This document shows positions 1 to 10,399 of a stretch of DNA of 64,000 nucleotides, piece by piece (positions within the stretch are counted from its first letter, which is position 1; every line of letters starts with the position of its first letter). Below the pieces are notes generated by a model, which saw only the letters and a program-made list of their open reading frames with translations, was not told where the DNA came from and did not search any database. Both the position numbers and the translations under genes were made by a program. Origin of the DNA: Epiperipatus broadwayi (Eukaryota > Onychophora > Udeonychophora > Euonychophora > Peripatidae); the NCBI GenBank assembly GCA_028023455.1, contig JAQFVV010013284.1:62001-126000 (forward strand). The letters run 5' to 3'.

Positions 1-630
1 TTTGCTTGACGCATTGCTCTCTCAGCTAACCCATTCGACTCGGGGTGATACCGTGGTGTCAATATATGATTTATATTCCATGAGTCCATGCACTGTTTAA
101 ATTCGTTACTCACAAAACTTGATCTGTTATCTGACACAATCGCCTCCGGGAAACCGTGTAATAAAAATATTTCCTTTAGTATTTTTATTGTTTCCTCACT
201 ACTTGTCGATTTCGCTTGATGGCATTCTATCCATCTAGAAGTTGCATCTATTAATATGAAATATGTTTTTCCCTCTATAGGTCCAAAATGGTCAATATGT
301 ATACATTGCCATGGATTCGACGGCTTTGGCCATGACACATATTGTTTTACTGGTAAGGTCCTTTCTGCTTGGCATATCTCACATTTATTTATAAAAGTTC
401 TCAATATCCACATTAATTTTTGGCTACCACACATAACTTTTGGCTAGAGCCTTTGCTCTCACTATCCCTAAGTGTCCTTGGTGAATTATTTTCAAGACTC
501 TCCATCTACCTTCAGGAGGGATCACTATTTGATCTCCCATCACTATACACCCTTTACAGATTGATAGTTTGTCTCTGTTCATCCAGAATGCGGTTGATAA
601 ACTGTTCCGGTTTCTTTTCTGGCCATCCAT
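1..630 (-). pseudogene. Integrase N-terminal and core domain, partial and broken
   Basis: Integrase would join the cDNA to the chromosome. The N-terminal zinc-binding (HHCC) domain is visible as VLKIIHQGHLGIVRAK at 424-630 and NKCEICQAER at about 360-395. Between the two there is a stop at 424-426 (a tryptophan codon in relatives) and a one-base frameshift. From about 330 to 1 the catalytic core is open: HIDHFGP and ILIDATSRWIE, later IVSDNRSSF, then HPESNGLAERAM, which give the D, D and E of the DD35E triad. The rest of the protein is off the window. Confidence 0.85.
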
Positions 631-1141
631 GTTTAATCCACTTACATAATATTCTATAACTTTCTTCCTTTTCAGTCCAATCCTTAGTGTTTTTACTATT
701 TATCATTTTAGAATTTAAAGTATCAATGAAGTTCACTTCAACTTCTATTTCACTCTCCTTGTTATTTTCCGGTACTCTGGATAGAGCATCTGCATGTGCT
801 ATACATTTGCCTTTTATGTATTCTAAACTGAAATCATAATTATCGAATATATTTACCCATCTGATCATTCTCAGGCTTAAATGTTCCGGTATCGGGCAAT
901 CTTTCCCTATAATGCTTATTAATGGCTTGAGATCCGTTATTATTGTAAAATCTCTTCCATAAATATATTGGTGAAATTTTTTAACGACCCACATTATTGC
1001 TAGCGCTTCTTTATCTAGCTGGCTATAATTACATTCAGCATTTGACAACGTTCTTGATGCGTACACTATGGGTCTCTCTAAATCATTAGTTTTTCAAGCT
1101 AATACTGCTCCTATTCCGAAATGAGATGCGTCGATCGTTAA
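554..1141 (-). pseudogene. RNase H domain and linker of gypsy pol
   Basis: The RNase H domain removes RNA from RNA/DNA hybrids during reverse transcription. The frame reads LTIDASHFGIGAVLA, then a stop where relatives usually have Q, then ERPIVYASRTLSNAECNYSQ, LDKEALAIMWVVKKF and ITDLKPL, with HADALSRVP at the end. The acidic residues of ID, KEA and TD fit the RNase H catalytic set. A frameshift near 570-600 then moves the reading frame into the integrase N-terminus. Confidence 0.85.
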
Positions 1142-2095
1142 TTAAAAAGAATCTGATGTTAATAATTGTTTAACTGCCTTAAATGCTTGTTCGTGCCTTT
1201 CGTTCCATGTCCACTTTTGACCTTTCCTCAACAACTCGTACAGTGGTGCTGCTATCATGGCTTTATTTTTTAAAAAAGGTTCAAAAAAATTTATGAGTCC
1301 TAAAAAAGCTTGCAGCTGTTTAACACTCTTAGGTGAGTCTATATTTTTAACTGCACTTATTTTTTCAGGTAAAGATTTTTTACCTCTGTTAGTAATTAAA
1401 TGCCCAAGAAACCTTATTTCTTGCATTTCCCATACACATTTTTTCAAGTTAAGTTTAACCCCTGCATTACATAGCTTTTTACAGACAACTTCAATTTTTT
1501 CAGCTAACCTACCAGCTGTTGATTCTGCAATTAAAATGTCATCGTAATATGGGTGCACACCCTCAATACCATTTAATATTCCATTTAACTTTGTTTGGAA
1601 AATATTCGGAGCCAATGTTATTCCAAATGGTAAACGGTTACATTTAAAAAGCCTAAACTGAGTTGTCAGCATTAACACATGAGCTGTATTTTCAGTAACT
1701 CTAATTTGGTGATAGGCTGCATTCAAATCTAACTTTGAAAAATATTTTGCACTCGATAAACTACTTAAAATTTCTCTAATATTGGGAATGGGATATGAAC
1801 CCTTCTTTAAATACTTATTCACCGTTGTTCTATAATCTCCGCATATTCTAATTCTACCATCTGGTTTGTTTAATATTACCACTGATGTAGCCCATTCCGA
1901 CTCTTCTATAGGTGACAAAACCCCTGTTTCCACTAATTTATAAATTTTTTCCTCCGCCATTTTACATTGTGCGAACGGTATTTTTCTGGGTCTGTAAATA
2001 CAAGGTTTTGCATTATCACTTAGATTTAATTCAATTGGTTTTGTATCCATCAACCCCAATTTCTCTGTGAATAATTTTGGGTATTTTTCTAACAT
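1142..2095 (-). pseudogene. Reverse transcriptase domain of gypsy pol
   Basis: About 317 residues form an almost complete gypsy-type RT, which would copy element RNA into DNA. Visible blocks are LNLSDNAKPC with PRKIPFA at the N-terminus, DGRIRICGDYR, YPIPNIREI, FSKLDLNAAYHQI, RLPFGITLAPNIFQ, and the catalytic YYDD where most relatives have YVDD, YIDD or YLDD. LKKC and FLGHLI follow, then the connection region (FLGLINFFEPFLKN). This is the longest intact domain of the element. It is closed by a TAA at 1142-1144, after which the same frame continues into RNase H, so the stop looks secondary. Confidence 0.9.
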
Positions 2096-2100
2096 TTCAT

Positions 2101-2598
2101 TCTCGACTGAAATCTTTTTAACTATGAAAATTTTATCCCCAACTTATCAAACCAATCACGACCTACTTACGGAGTAATATCTTTTAGTACTACATATACT
2201 GGAAGTTTGTAATTCCTTTTGCTATGAGTTATTTTTGCATTAACTTTCCCTACCATTTTAATGGGATTTCCATTTACGTCTTTAATTTTTAATGATACTT
2301 TTTGTAATTCTATCCTGGGATTATCTATAACTATTTCATTCCACAACTTTTTAGAAATTAACGAAATCCCGGACCCACTATCTATTTCCATTTTAATTTT
2401 CTTCTGAAACATTAAAATTTGCAAAAACAACTGATCTTGGTTATTCTTTCCATTATTATTTTTAATACTATTTTTCTTAATTTTAAAATCTTTTCTACTA
2501 CTCATTTTTCTCTGCGTTTTTTTACATACATTTGCTATGTGGCCCTTCCCACCGCAATTATAGCATTGTTTCTTTCTAAATCTATATTCTTTTGACAA
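2101..2598 (-). pseudogene. Zinc knuckle and aspartic protease region of gypsy pol
   Basis: This frame starts with the CCHC knuckle CYNCGGKGHIANVC. About 65 residues later comes EIDSGSGISLISKKLW, a retroviral-type aspartic protease with the active-site triplet as DSG rather than the common DTG. The protease would cut Gag-Pol into mature proteins. The frame hits a stop at 2167-2169 (after DITP); the same frame beyond it reads VGRDWFDKLG, the usual protease-to-RT linker, before a second stop. The stops show decay. Confidence 0.8.
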
Positions 2599-3308
2599 AT
2601 GGCCTTTTTACTGCAAGCAAAACATTCAACTAGAAACTTATTATCAGTTTTAAAATTTTTTTTTTTATACTTGTTAATTTTATAAATCTCTATTCTACTA
2701 GTTTCTTCTTTTTTAGAAAATTTTCTTACTTGGTCTATTACGGATTCGTATACAATCCCTTTTTGGATTGCACTATCGTACATTAATTTTACTTCTGACA
2801 ATAAAGACTGTCTTAATCACTCATCACAAATTCCCCAAAGTAGTTGATCTATTAAGATCTGGTCTACAAAATTGCCATAATCGCAATTTTTAGCTAGTTG
2901 ACATAAAGCGATATCATACTCTTTAATGGATTCGTTTCTTTCCTGTTTTCGTTTCCGAAGGTATAATCTGGCTACATATAATGATGGCTTAGGGCTGAAA
3001 TATTCTGTTAACTTATTAACTAACTTGTCATAACTAATTAGATCTGTTATTTTTCCCTGAAAAAGTTTATTTGCTATTTCGATAACCTTTCTCCCTGATA
3101 GACAGAAAAATGCGGCTACTTTCTTTTCATTTTCACAAATTAAATTCAATTTGAAAAAAATTTGCAACTGCATTACATAATACGGCCATTCATGCAGACT
3201 ACCTATGTGGAATTCTGCTATGCTAACTTGCCCTATCGACATTTTTTTTTTCTCAACTTGAAGAAAAAAAAACTTTTTATTACCGGCTATTTTTAAATCT
3301 ACCCACAA
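2535..3308 (-). pseudogene. gag of gypsy element (capsid and zinc-knuckle region), broken
   Basis: Gag would form the virus-like particle and bind element RNA. The N-terminal 160 residues contain the typical gypsy capsid pattern (EWPYYVMQLQIFF, then LLWGICDE). The frame is stopped by TGA at 2815-2817, apparently a CGA-to-TGA change, and the same frame carries on to 2535. The C-terminal part has a first cysteine cluster (CFACSKK) in this frame; the second knuckle (CYNCGGKGHIANVC) is reached only through a frameshift near 2590. The two knuckles are nucleic-acid-binding motifs of the nucleocapsid. Normally gag continues into pol. Confidence 0.8.
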
Positions 3309-3311
3309 AGT

Positions 3312-3329
3312 TCGAACACGACTGCGCCA
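3312..3329 (-). promoter_or_regulatory. Primer-binding site (tRNA-Ser-like) of the gypsy element
   Basis: On the minus strand the sequence just inside the LTR reads TGGCGCAGTCGTGTTCGAAC. TGG is complementary to the tRNA CCA end, and the next bases fit the acceptor stem of a serine-type tRNA. It starts a few bases after the LTR end, where minus-strand DNA synthesis would begin. The tRNA assignment is by memory of families and is tentative. Confidence 0.6.
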
Positions 3330-3333
3330 ATTT

Positions 3334-4131
3334 TGTTATGTCTTTACAAAATAATAAAAACACTACAAATAATACTTAAAATGAATGTTAGATATATTTG
3401 TCATAAATTTTAGTATAGTTTACAGATCTATAATTAGTCTATTAAATAATACATATCTTACTGATTTCCCACAATTATCTTATTACAAAAACCTGTAGGC
3501 TTACAAAATAATATTAAACCCGTGGTGGGCTGTACATTACCGTAGTCGGTACTTTTAACCTTCAGCCCCGAGTTGGCTGGGTGGCGTCCTATATTCCTGA
3601 GTGAATATAAGTTCACAAAGTCCTTGCACTCACTCTAACTCTCAAGAAAAGAATGAATCACTTTCTCCTTCTAAACTGCGTTTTAGTCTTGCGCACTCCA
3701 TTGTCTATTAATTAAAAGTTATTTTAATTAATCTAGGTTTTTCTTTTCCTCTCAGGAATTCATAATCTTTAATTAGTCCTTACTTCCATCTTGGATTTTG
3801 CTTCTATAATTTGCTTCAACATTATTCTGTTTAATTCATAAGTTTATTTACAGTTTACACAATTTTAGTCTTTTCCTTCTCCCTTCATTTTAATATATTT
3901 TCTTCTGTCATAATTTAACACTCGTTTTTAGATAACTATTATATACATTTCAATTCTTTCTATTTCTTTATGTGCGCACATACTTTTCTATGCTTAGAAT
4001 AATAACTTTTATTTTACCACGATTTTACTTCTAAAGTAATTTTATCGGCAACTATTTACAGATATAACAATTTCTTTTTGAGTTTTACTGTTTTTTATTT
4101 GATCTTATATTTCTAAAAAAAAATTATAACA
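3334..4131 (-). repeat. Putative 5' LTR of the gypsy element
   Basis: The LTR should end just before the PBS. On the plus strand the segment begins TGTTATG at 3334 and a matching TATAACA ends near 4131, giving the short inverted TG...CA ends expected of an LTR of about 800 bp. The inner edge is well placed by the PBS. The outer edge is a guess from the inverted ends, because the second LTR lies outside the window and cannot be compared. Confidence 0.5.
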
Positions 4132-4365
4132 TCTGAGATAGATAATTCAGTTAAACTTTCAAACAAATGTAATAAACTTAATAAAGTTTTATCATCTTTC
4201 TTACAATGTTGTCAAATAACATAAAAAATATTTAATAAAAACTGTATTAAAATCAAAATTAAATTTAAAAAAATGAAGTAAGTCTAAGAGATATATATTT
4301 TATGAAATGCTATTATGATGTTTTGAGCAATGAAAGAATTACTGCAAGCAAAATTATAAAACAAG
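4132..4365. other. AT-rich spacer, nothing recognised
   Basis: Between the gypsy LTR and a foldback repeat I see no coding or structured sequence. The LTR boundary could lie a little inside this stretch. Confidence 0.4.
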
Positions 4366-4531
4366 AAAGTAATATATATTAAGGGTATAACCTTAAAACT
4401 ATGTGCCTGAAAAAATGACAGTAAGGACCTCTGCGCCTGAAAAAATGACAATAGGGACCTCTGCAGAGATCCCTACTGTCGTTTTTTCAGGCATATAGTT
4501 TTAAGGTTGTAGTCTTAATATATATTACTTT
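4366..4531. mobile_element. Small foldback (MITE-like) repeat with internal duplication
   Basis: The outer 18 bases (AAAGTAATATATATTAAG) are repeated in inverted form at the right end, and the inner sequence is an imperfect inverted repeat. A module GCCTGAAAAAATGACA plus GGGACCTCTGC occurs twice in tandem in the left arm and once, inverted, in the right. A related half copy lies at 42978-43025. There is no coding capacity. A DNA-transposon origin is inferred from the shape. Confidence 0.7.
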
Positions 4532-4794
4532 AAGTAATGAGTATGCACTTTATAAATATAATTATTAAAACAAGAAAGTATTATTTTTTTTACAACAATG
4601 CTAATTTGTAATTAGGGTTAATATGAGAAAATAAGAGTGGCTGACAAGTTTGTTAAAATAACTCTGAATTTGATTATAAATTATTATTATGGTAGCATAT
4701 TTGGATTTAATTGTTTTATGAAAAATTATATATATACATAAATCAATCAAAATATTTTTCCATGTGCTGTTAATATCATTATATTACCTTTCTT

Positions 4795-6153
4795 TGTCAA
4801 AATGCCTGAACATTCTAACTTACATGGAAAAATAAAAAAATGTCAAAAGAAGAAACTTGCTAACCTACATGGGCATATCAAAAATCATAATATACCAAAA
4901 AAGGTAACAAACTTCATCTGTTAAAAATCTCAGTTCTAGATATCTAACAGAAACTGAAATTTCTATTCTTTGAAAGAGGTTTAAACTTTACCATAATAAC
5001 ATCTAATATCCCTTTATTAGATATAATGGCAGCCACTGAGGAAGTCACTTAAAAATTGCCTTCAGAAGAAGCAGCAAAATTATGCTGGAGAATAAAAAGA
5101 ACACCTGATAAGCAACAAAAATCAAAGTTGACATATCCTATGGGGAGAGGAAAGCAATTAAATCTCTCAAAGTAGATAAATCTATAATTATTCTCCCTGC
5201 TGACAAAGGCAATGCAGCAGTTGTAATGGATACAACTGATTATGACAACAAAATACAAGAATTTGTCACAGCAGACCAATGTAGAAAAGAGGCAAAAAAT
5301 TCAATACCGAAAAATGGAAACAAAGTTACAAGCATTACTCAGAAAGCATCGCAAGTAGTTCACTGATTTAGAAAAAAGTAAAATAACATCATATTTCAGC
5401 AAAATTCCTCATCTTTATGGTCTATCTTAAATCCATAAGGATCATCTTCCATTAAGAACTATTTAATTCTAGAGATTCACCTTGCCAAAATTTGGCAAGA
5501 TTTCTTCTCAAAGTTCTAAGTACTTTAGCGTATAAGATCCAGTCCTTTATAGGGATTCTAGACACTTTGTAGAATTAATCAAGAACATGAAAATTAAAAG
5601 AACTGACTTACTGGTAAGCTTTGGTATGGAAAGTTTGTTCACAAATGTACCATGTGAAGAAGCATTATCTATTGTAAGGAAAAGATTAAATGGTGATAAT
5701 AGTTTACAAACCAGAACAGCTCTTCCTATTGACAGTATAATGGAACTATTAACATTCTGTATAATAATAATTGCTATGGACTCACTATTCTCTCCCTTGA
5801 TTAGCAATATTTATATGTAAAAACTTGAAACCACAGCCATAAAAACTACTCCATGCCTACCTAAAGTTTTAATTTGCTATGTGGATGATACATTCGTTGT
5901 ATGGCCACATGGTGAAGAACTGTACAAACATTCTGGAAACACATCAACAATATCTCCTTCAATTAAATTCACAGTAGAATCAAAACAAGAAGAAAAATTG
6001 GCATTATTAGATGTTCTTGTGACAAGACTTCCTCATGGCAAAATCAAAACTATACCTAGCATATACATCCAATCACACCAGAAACACAAAATATGGAGTC
6101 ATACTATCACTTTGTTCAGTAACCAGTGATTTGGAAAGAGGAAAGATCTATAT
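4795..6153 (+). pseudogene. Penelope-like element copy 1: N-terminal and RT region, degenerate
   Basis: This is the RT part of a Penelope-like retroelement whose closest relative in the window is the minus-strand copy at 20870-23560. The segment matches it from an N-terminal part (HGHIKNHN) through the block corresponding to LPADKGNA, then FSKIPHLYGL, LVSFGMESLFTNVP (a catalytic aspartate is changed to G) and PLISNIYM, and finally YVDDTFVVWPHG, the RT active site. The stretch before PLISNIYM is shortened by a deletion. There are several stops and frame changes. It stops abruptly at 6153 inside the RT thumb region, where an insertion begins. Confidence 0.85.
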
Positions 6154-7458
6154 TGTAACATTCATGGTATAATTAGTGTTTTTATGAGTTAATTACCTCG
6201 TATTTGGTGACCAAACTATATTCGATTTGATATATTTTCATCAGAAAATTTCAGTGAATTTTATCAAATGCAGTTATTTTTCCTGGTCACACAACTCGCT
6301 AAACATAATTAAAGTTGAATAAGGGAGAGAACCAGCTTTTAATGTATTTGAAAAGATGCCAGGATTCTATGTAAGAATTCACTGGCCAAACCCCACCTTT
6401 TTATTTAGTTATGATGAAATTACTTGGAATATCTGGAGAATTGTGTTTTCAAATATAGTGTTGGCAATTTATTTAATCAAATTATAATAGTGGTTAATTT
6501 TAAATGAATTTAGACAATTAATAATCAACAACTAAATACTAATGTAAGTTATATTTAAATTTATTGATACATAATAAAATATTTAATATTATTGAGAGAA
6601 TAAAATATAAGAGAAAATAAATAAGGATTAAAATTACTGATAAGATTTTATTTTAATTGATACAACTCGAGGCACTATTGCACTTAGAATTCAAGAGAAA
6701 GTGATCACTGATATTTTGAATAATAAAGTTTCTTACCGGTAAGTTTAACTGTTCACGTATAATATTATAGAATTTACCATGCATGGATTTATCTTGAGAG
6801 GGATCTGCTGTTCAATATTCTTGCAGTCTATAAGCACTCTGTGGTTTCAGATTTAGTAGTAGATGGTTCACTCAGGATAATTCATGACATCAGGCAAAAA
6901 GCAACACTGGCAAATGAATTCTTCTACCCGCACATCTTAGTATGAACATGTTGGTGAGAGTAGTTTGACATACTCTGCATAATTTCTTCAACGCTGAATA
7001 TTTATTTTGAAGCGCTTTATTTCATGAACAAAATCTAAGAACACTGATGCATGATGTTTTTTCTTTTTATAGTCCTGATTTTTTTTAGTCTCTCTGTGCA
7101 ACTCCTGTTGACATCTGTTAATTTAAATCAAATTTAATGTAATTTAGCCCACAAAGTCTTTCTTTTTTTACCGAAGAAATGCTGTGATTTTATTTTACAT
7201 ATTGCTAATGGCTTCATGATAAAGGTTTGTTTATCTTTACAAAAATACAAAGTAGTTTCCCTTATTGTTTTTATTATACTCTTTATATCCTTTCTCTCTA
7301 TTCGATTTTTTTTTAACACACAAAAAATATCTATACAACAATGTTGTCTAAACTAAATCAATCAGATATTTAAATAAAAATATTCTCTTTTTAGGAATTT
7401 CGTAATTTAACTTTTAAATTGCCAATGCAACTTGTACTAGAATAAAATACAGTACAAC
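6154..7458. mobile_element. 1.3-kb insertion inside the Penelope-like element
   Basis: PLE sequence is interrupted exactly between GATCTATAT (to 6153) and AGAACAAATT (from 7461), which are contiguous in the other two PLE copies. The inserted DNA begins TGTAAC and ends GTACAAC, followed by AT, so a 2-bp target duplication (AT) with short inverted TGT...ACA-like ends is possible. No open frame or known domain is visible. It could be a solo LTR or a non-autonomous DNA transposon. Confidence 0.6.
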
Positions 7459-8045
7459 ATAGAACAAATTCTTATGAAAAATGGTTATCCATCAGCTGTT
7501 TTTAAAAAAACGTTGACAACGAAAGGAACTATCAAGAGAAAAGATAATTATTGGTACTATAATATACCCATACATTCCAAAAATAGAAGACAAATTAAGG
7601 AAAATCTGCAATCAATATAACATCAGAACAGTTTTCCAGAGTAATACCACACTATGAGGAATTCTAACATTGGCAAAGCCTAAACTTGAAATGCTGAAAA
7701 GAAAAAACTGCATCTATGAAATACTATGTGAATGTGGAAGAACATATTGGTGAGACCAGTTATCCCATTGAAAAGTGCTTGCAAGAATATAAATTGATGA
7801 TTAGAAGAGAGAAAATAGATGTGTCTAAGATAGCAAACCATGTTCAATTGAGAAAATACAAAAATATTGGATAGACAAGAAAAGGTACAAAGAAGAAATT
7901 TTAAAGAAGCTGCTCACATGATAGTGACAAATAATACCATAAGCCATGCTAGTGTGACTACACATAATATATGGAAACCACTAATCAACTTTGCTCTTAT
8001 GAAAAAGTGGAGGAATCAGGAGGAACCCCTCATATATAAGTATAT
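7459..8045 (+). pseudogene. Penelope-like element copy 1: C-terminal region with GIY-YIG remnant
   Basis: This continues the element after the insertion: LMKNGYPSAV, the linker, then CECGRTYIGET, the start of the GIY-YIG nuclease domain that PLEs use for target cutting. Stops and shifts follow within the domain. The reading frame ends in sequence matching the other two copies (LCSYEKVEESGG region), after which a shared non-coding tail begins. Confidence 0.8.
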
Positions 8046-8261
8046 GAAATTTATACTGAATGTTGCCTTTGGCAGGATGGTTCAGTTGGTTAGGGTGTTA
8101 TCTTAAAATTCAATAATCAAGAATCTAAGGATCCAGGTTTGTATCTCATGGTAGTACTGACACTGGTCAGGCCAGAAACATCTGAAGAAGAGGAAGAATA
8201 ATATCACTCAAAACATTTTGCATATTCTAACCTGTTTGTAATTATAAATATGCAACTTTTT
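8046..8261 (+). repeat. PLE copy 1 tail with tRNA-like module
   Basis: The non-coding tail is shared with the PLE copies ending near 21300 and 51390. At 8071-8152 it holds a tRNA-like module: a D-arm/A-box region (GGTTCAGTTGGTTAGGG) and a decayed B box (GGTTTGTATCTC). At 8182-8188 there is CTGAAGA, the left half of a hammerhead-like motif whose right half has decayed. The tail is interrupted at about 8262 and resumes at about 8833. Confidence 0.75.
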
Positions 8262-8832
8262 TCGCATGCGTTAGTGAAGCTATAATTATACTATAATGTG
8301 TAATAGATCTGCTTAGTGCTTTCAAGATTTAATGTTCAAATCTCATACTCATAGCTTTGTGAATGAAAACTGTTGTGATTTATTGTACACATATGCAAAT
8401 GAGTTTGAATTTTTAATTAATTAGTCCATTGTTTGGAGAGAGCAAAGCATGCCTCTCTTCTATTAATGACACTGAGATCATTTTCTATGTAAAAAGCTTC
8501 TTTAACTTTTCTTTTGGCATCACTCTTCTCTGTACAAATTATTTGGGCAGAACTGGGTTCGAATACATGGCCTGTAGCTGCTTGATGGTTCCAGAATACT
8601 GATGTTCCTTCATTTTTATTTTTAACCCTGTTGTATGCATACCTGTATTGGTAAATTCTTGTATTAAGGTTAGCCCGAGTCTCACCGTAGTAAGATGCCT
8701 GGCAGCCTAATTGAGGGCATGCCATTTTATAGACCACATGAGGGGCTTGATCTTTTTCTATTTTATCTTTGGAATTATTTATTAGTCGTTAGTACTGGGA
8801 GGTGTTCTGAAGCTAAATTTGAAATTGTTAGA
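8262..8832 (-). mobile_element. Fragment of a second Penelope-like family, inserted in the PLE 1 tail
   Basis: This minus-strand segment interrupts the tail of PLE copy 1. Its non-coding part (8262-8416), with TTTTTTCGCATGCGTTAGTG, and part of its coding end recur at 42660-42985, which defines a repeat family. The insertion is dated after the first PLE by its nesting. Confidence 0.7.
8417..8740 (-). pseudogene. GIY-YIG endonuclease domain of PLE family 2
   Basis: A 106-residue open frame ends with a natural-looking stop at 8417. It reads VYKMACPQLGCQASYYGETR, a GIY-YIG signature with YYGET for YIGET, then LNTRI, an H near NHQAATGHVF, and KRKVKEAFYIEND, the usual C-terminal block with the metal-binding glutamate. 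Such domains sit at the C-terminus of Penelope-like RT proteins. The RT part is missing upstream, so this is a truncated copy. Confidence 0.8.
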
Positions 8833-8960
8833 CAATTTTTTTGCAATATTTGAAGTTACATTAATGTATTTGGAATATTTAAATAAAGTTAAATTTTTTA
8901 AAGACATTCAATAATTATATTAGATGATAGAAGTAGTCCAATATAAAAATATAAATCTTA
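8833..8960 (+). repeat. Distal part of the PLE copy 1 tail
   Basis: AATGTATTTGGAATATTTAA onwards matches the terminal parts of the tails near 20940-21050, 51110-51190 and 52220-52320 (AAAGACATTCAAT, then TAGTCCAATATAAAAATA). It is the continuation of the tail broken at 8262. Confidence 0.75.
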
Positions 8961-9248
8961 AACATGATTTCATTTTTTTAACGAAATCTTTCTAATTTCA
9001 AACAAATGTCTTGAAGATATAAGCAACCTTATTATAACTTCAAAGATAAATTTCAATCAACAAGATTATTCCATCCATTCCAAATGTCATTTAGTTTTAT
9101 TTTATAGTCCATCATTTTAAATTTATTTATGTAAGTGTATATAAATGATCATTTTTGTATATGATTACTAATCATTTTTATTAGATTAAAAATTATTACT
9201 TTTTATTTAACTTTAAATTCAATTTATTTTTAAAAAAATAATAAAATA
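8961..9248. other. AT-rich spacer, nothing recognised
   Basis: Low-complexity AT-rich sequence without a credible frame, repeat or RNA gene. Confidence 0.4.
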
Positions 9249-9512
9249 TAATAATTTTTATTAGGCATTCATTAGACTAGAAATTATCCACTTAAATATT
9301 TTTGTAGTATAATTTTCACTACACCTTTCTCACACAAGACCGAGACTAGTTTCTATTTACCTTTGATGCTTTGTGGAGGAGTGTAATCATAAACATATGA
9401 CCTAAGACATGTAGAAAAAATGTATGATCCCCATGATGCACATCTATATACTGAACCAGTACTCATCACTTGGCCTGATCATAATCTCTTATACATATTT
9501 TTATATTTGTTC
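9249..9512 (+). mobile_element. MITE-like repeat, family M2 (copy 1)
   Basis: It begins with TAATAATTTTTATTAG and CATTCATTAGACTAGAAATT and contains TTGTGGAGGAGTGTAAT and ATAATCTCTTATACATAT. The same sequence recurs at 27690-27905 on this strand and, inverted, at 28590-28790 and 28855-29112. It has no coding capacity. The terminal TAATAATTTTTATTAG is also the arm of a short foldback at 27981-28086. Confidence 0.65.
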
Positions 9513-9813
9513 TGCATATAGATAGCCAATTATGAAAGTTTAATTGTAATTCCAAAATCTTTCTGTTTTCTAGATAAAATTATATAAATGTTATGAACAT
9601 CTACACAGAAAAGGCAAACTTTATATAAATTTATTTTATTTAATGCTAATCATGCTTTTGACAATTTTTGTCATATTCATAACATTAGCACCTTTCAGGA
9701 GCCTCTATAATATTCATTACATTTATATTTTTTTCAGGATTTTTATATTTTATATTTAATTATGTTTTGCTTTATGTTAAATTTATTTAAATGTTCGATT
9801 TTATGAGACAGGA

Positions 9814-9969
9814 ATACCATATAATACTAAATCATCCATGTACTTTACTACTATTACACAATGTTTTATTGATAGGGTAATCAAAACTGTAAACTGTAAA
9901 AAAGGATGGTAAATAAAGCATTGTGTAACAGTAGTAAAGTGCATGGATGATTTAGTATTATATGGTATA
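9814..9969. repeat. Inverted repeat, about 52-bp arms
   Basis: ATACCATATAATACTAAATC at 9814 is repeated inverted and ends at 9969. The arms extend through CATCCATG, ACTTTACTACT and TTACACAATG with very few mismatches around a loop of about 50 bp. It is probably a small foldback element. Confidence 0.75.
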
Positions 9970-10399
9970 CATTTAGCAATGCACTAAGAAAGAGTAGTTA
10001 TTATACTTCTTGAAGAAGAGAGAGGAATACTTGAGTCCTTCTTATTTGTAGCAAGGTGATCCTTTATAATCATCCAGGTCTCTTTAATCTTACATTTTTT
10101 TATAACAGACTATTTTAGTCATTGTTAAGTCAAACTTTTGTCCAAATTTCTATTCTTAATGTAAAATTCTGAAGTGTTTGCAAGGATATCAAATAATAAG
10201 CTGCAGAACCATCCCATAATGTTATACAATAATATAGTCTGCTTAAAAATATTTGTATATATTTAAGAGAACAGATTTATGCAAACAATCTCATTTTCAG
10301 TAAAAGAGAAACTTTAGTTTTTTAATTTCGCTTAAAGTAAAAAAAAATACATATGTTCCAAAACAGAGATTCATCCAGAATTAAATCAAGGTAAGATAT
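9970..10399. other. Spacer, nothing recognised
   Basis: No coding signal or repeat was found apart from general AT richness. Confidence 0.35.

Larger units (their letters stand above)
1..4131 (-). mobile_element. Ty3/gypsy LTR retrotransposon, 5' LTR to integrase, defective, cut by window edge
   Basis: Reading leftwards on the minus strand, the order is LTR, primer-binding site, gag with zinc knuckles, aspartic protease, reverse transcriptase, RNase H and integrase. Integrase after RNase H is the Ty3/gypsy order. The 3' part (end of integrase, 3' LTR) lies beyond position 1. The coding frame is broken in nearly every domain by single-base stops and frameshifts, so this copy cannot make its own proteins. 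The PBS type and protease motif suggest a Mag-like invertebrate lineage, which is inference. Confidence 0.9.
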
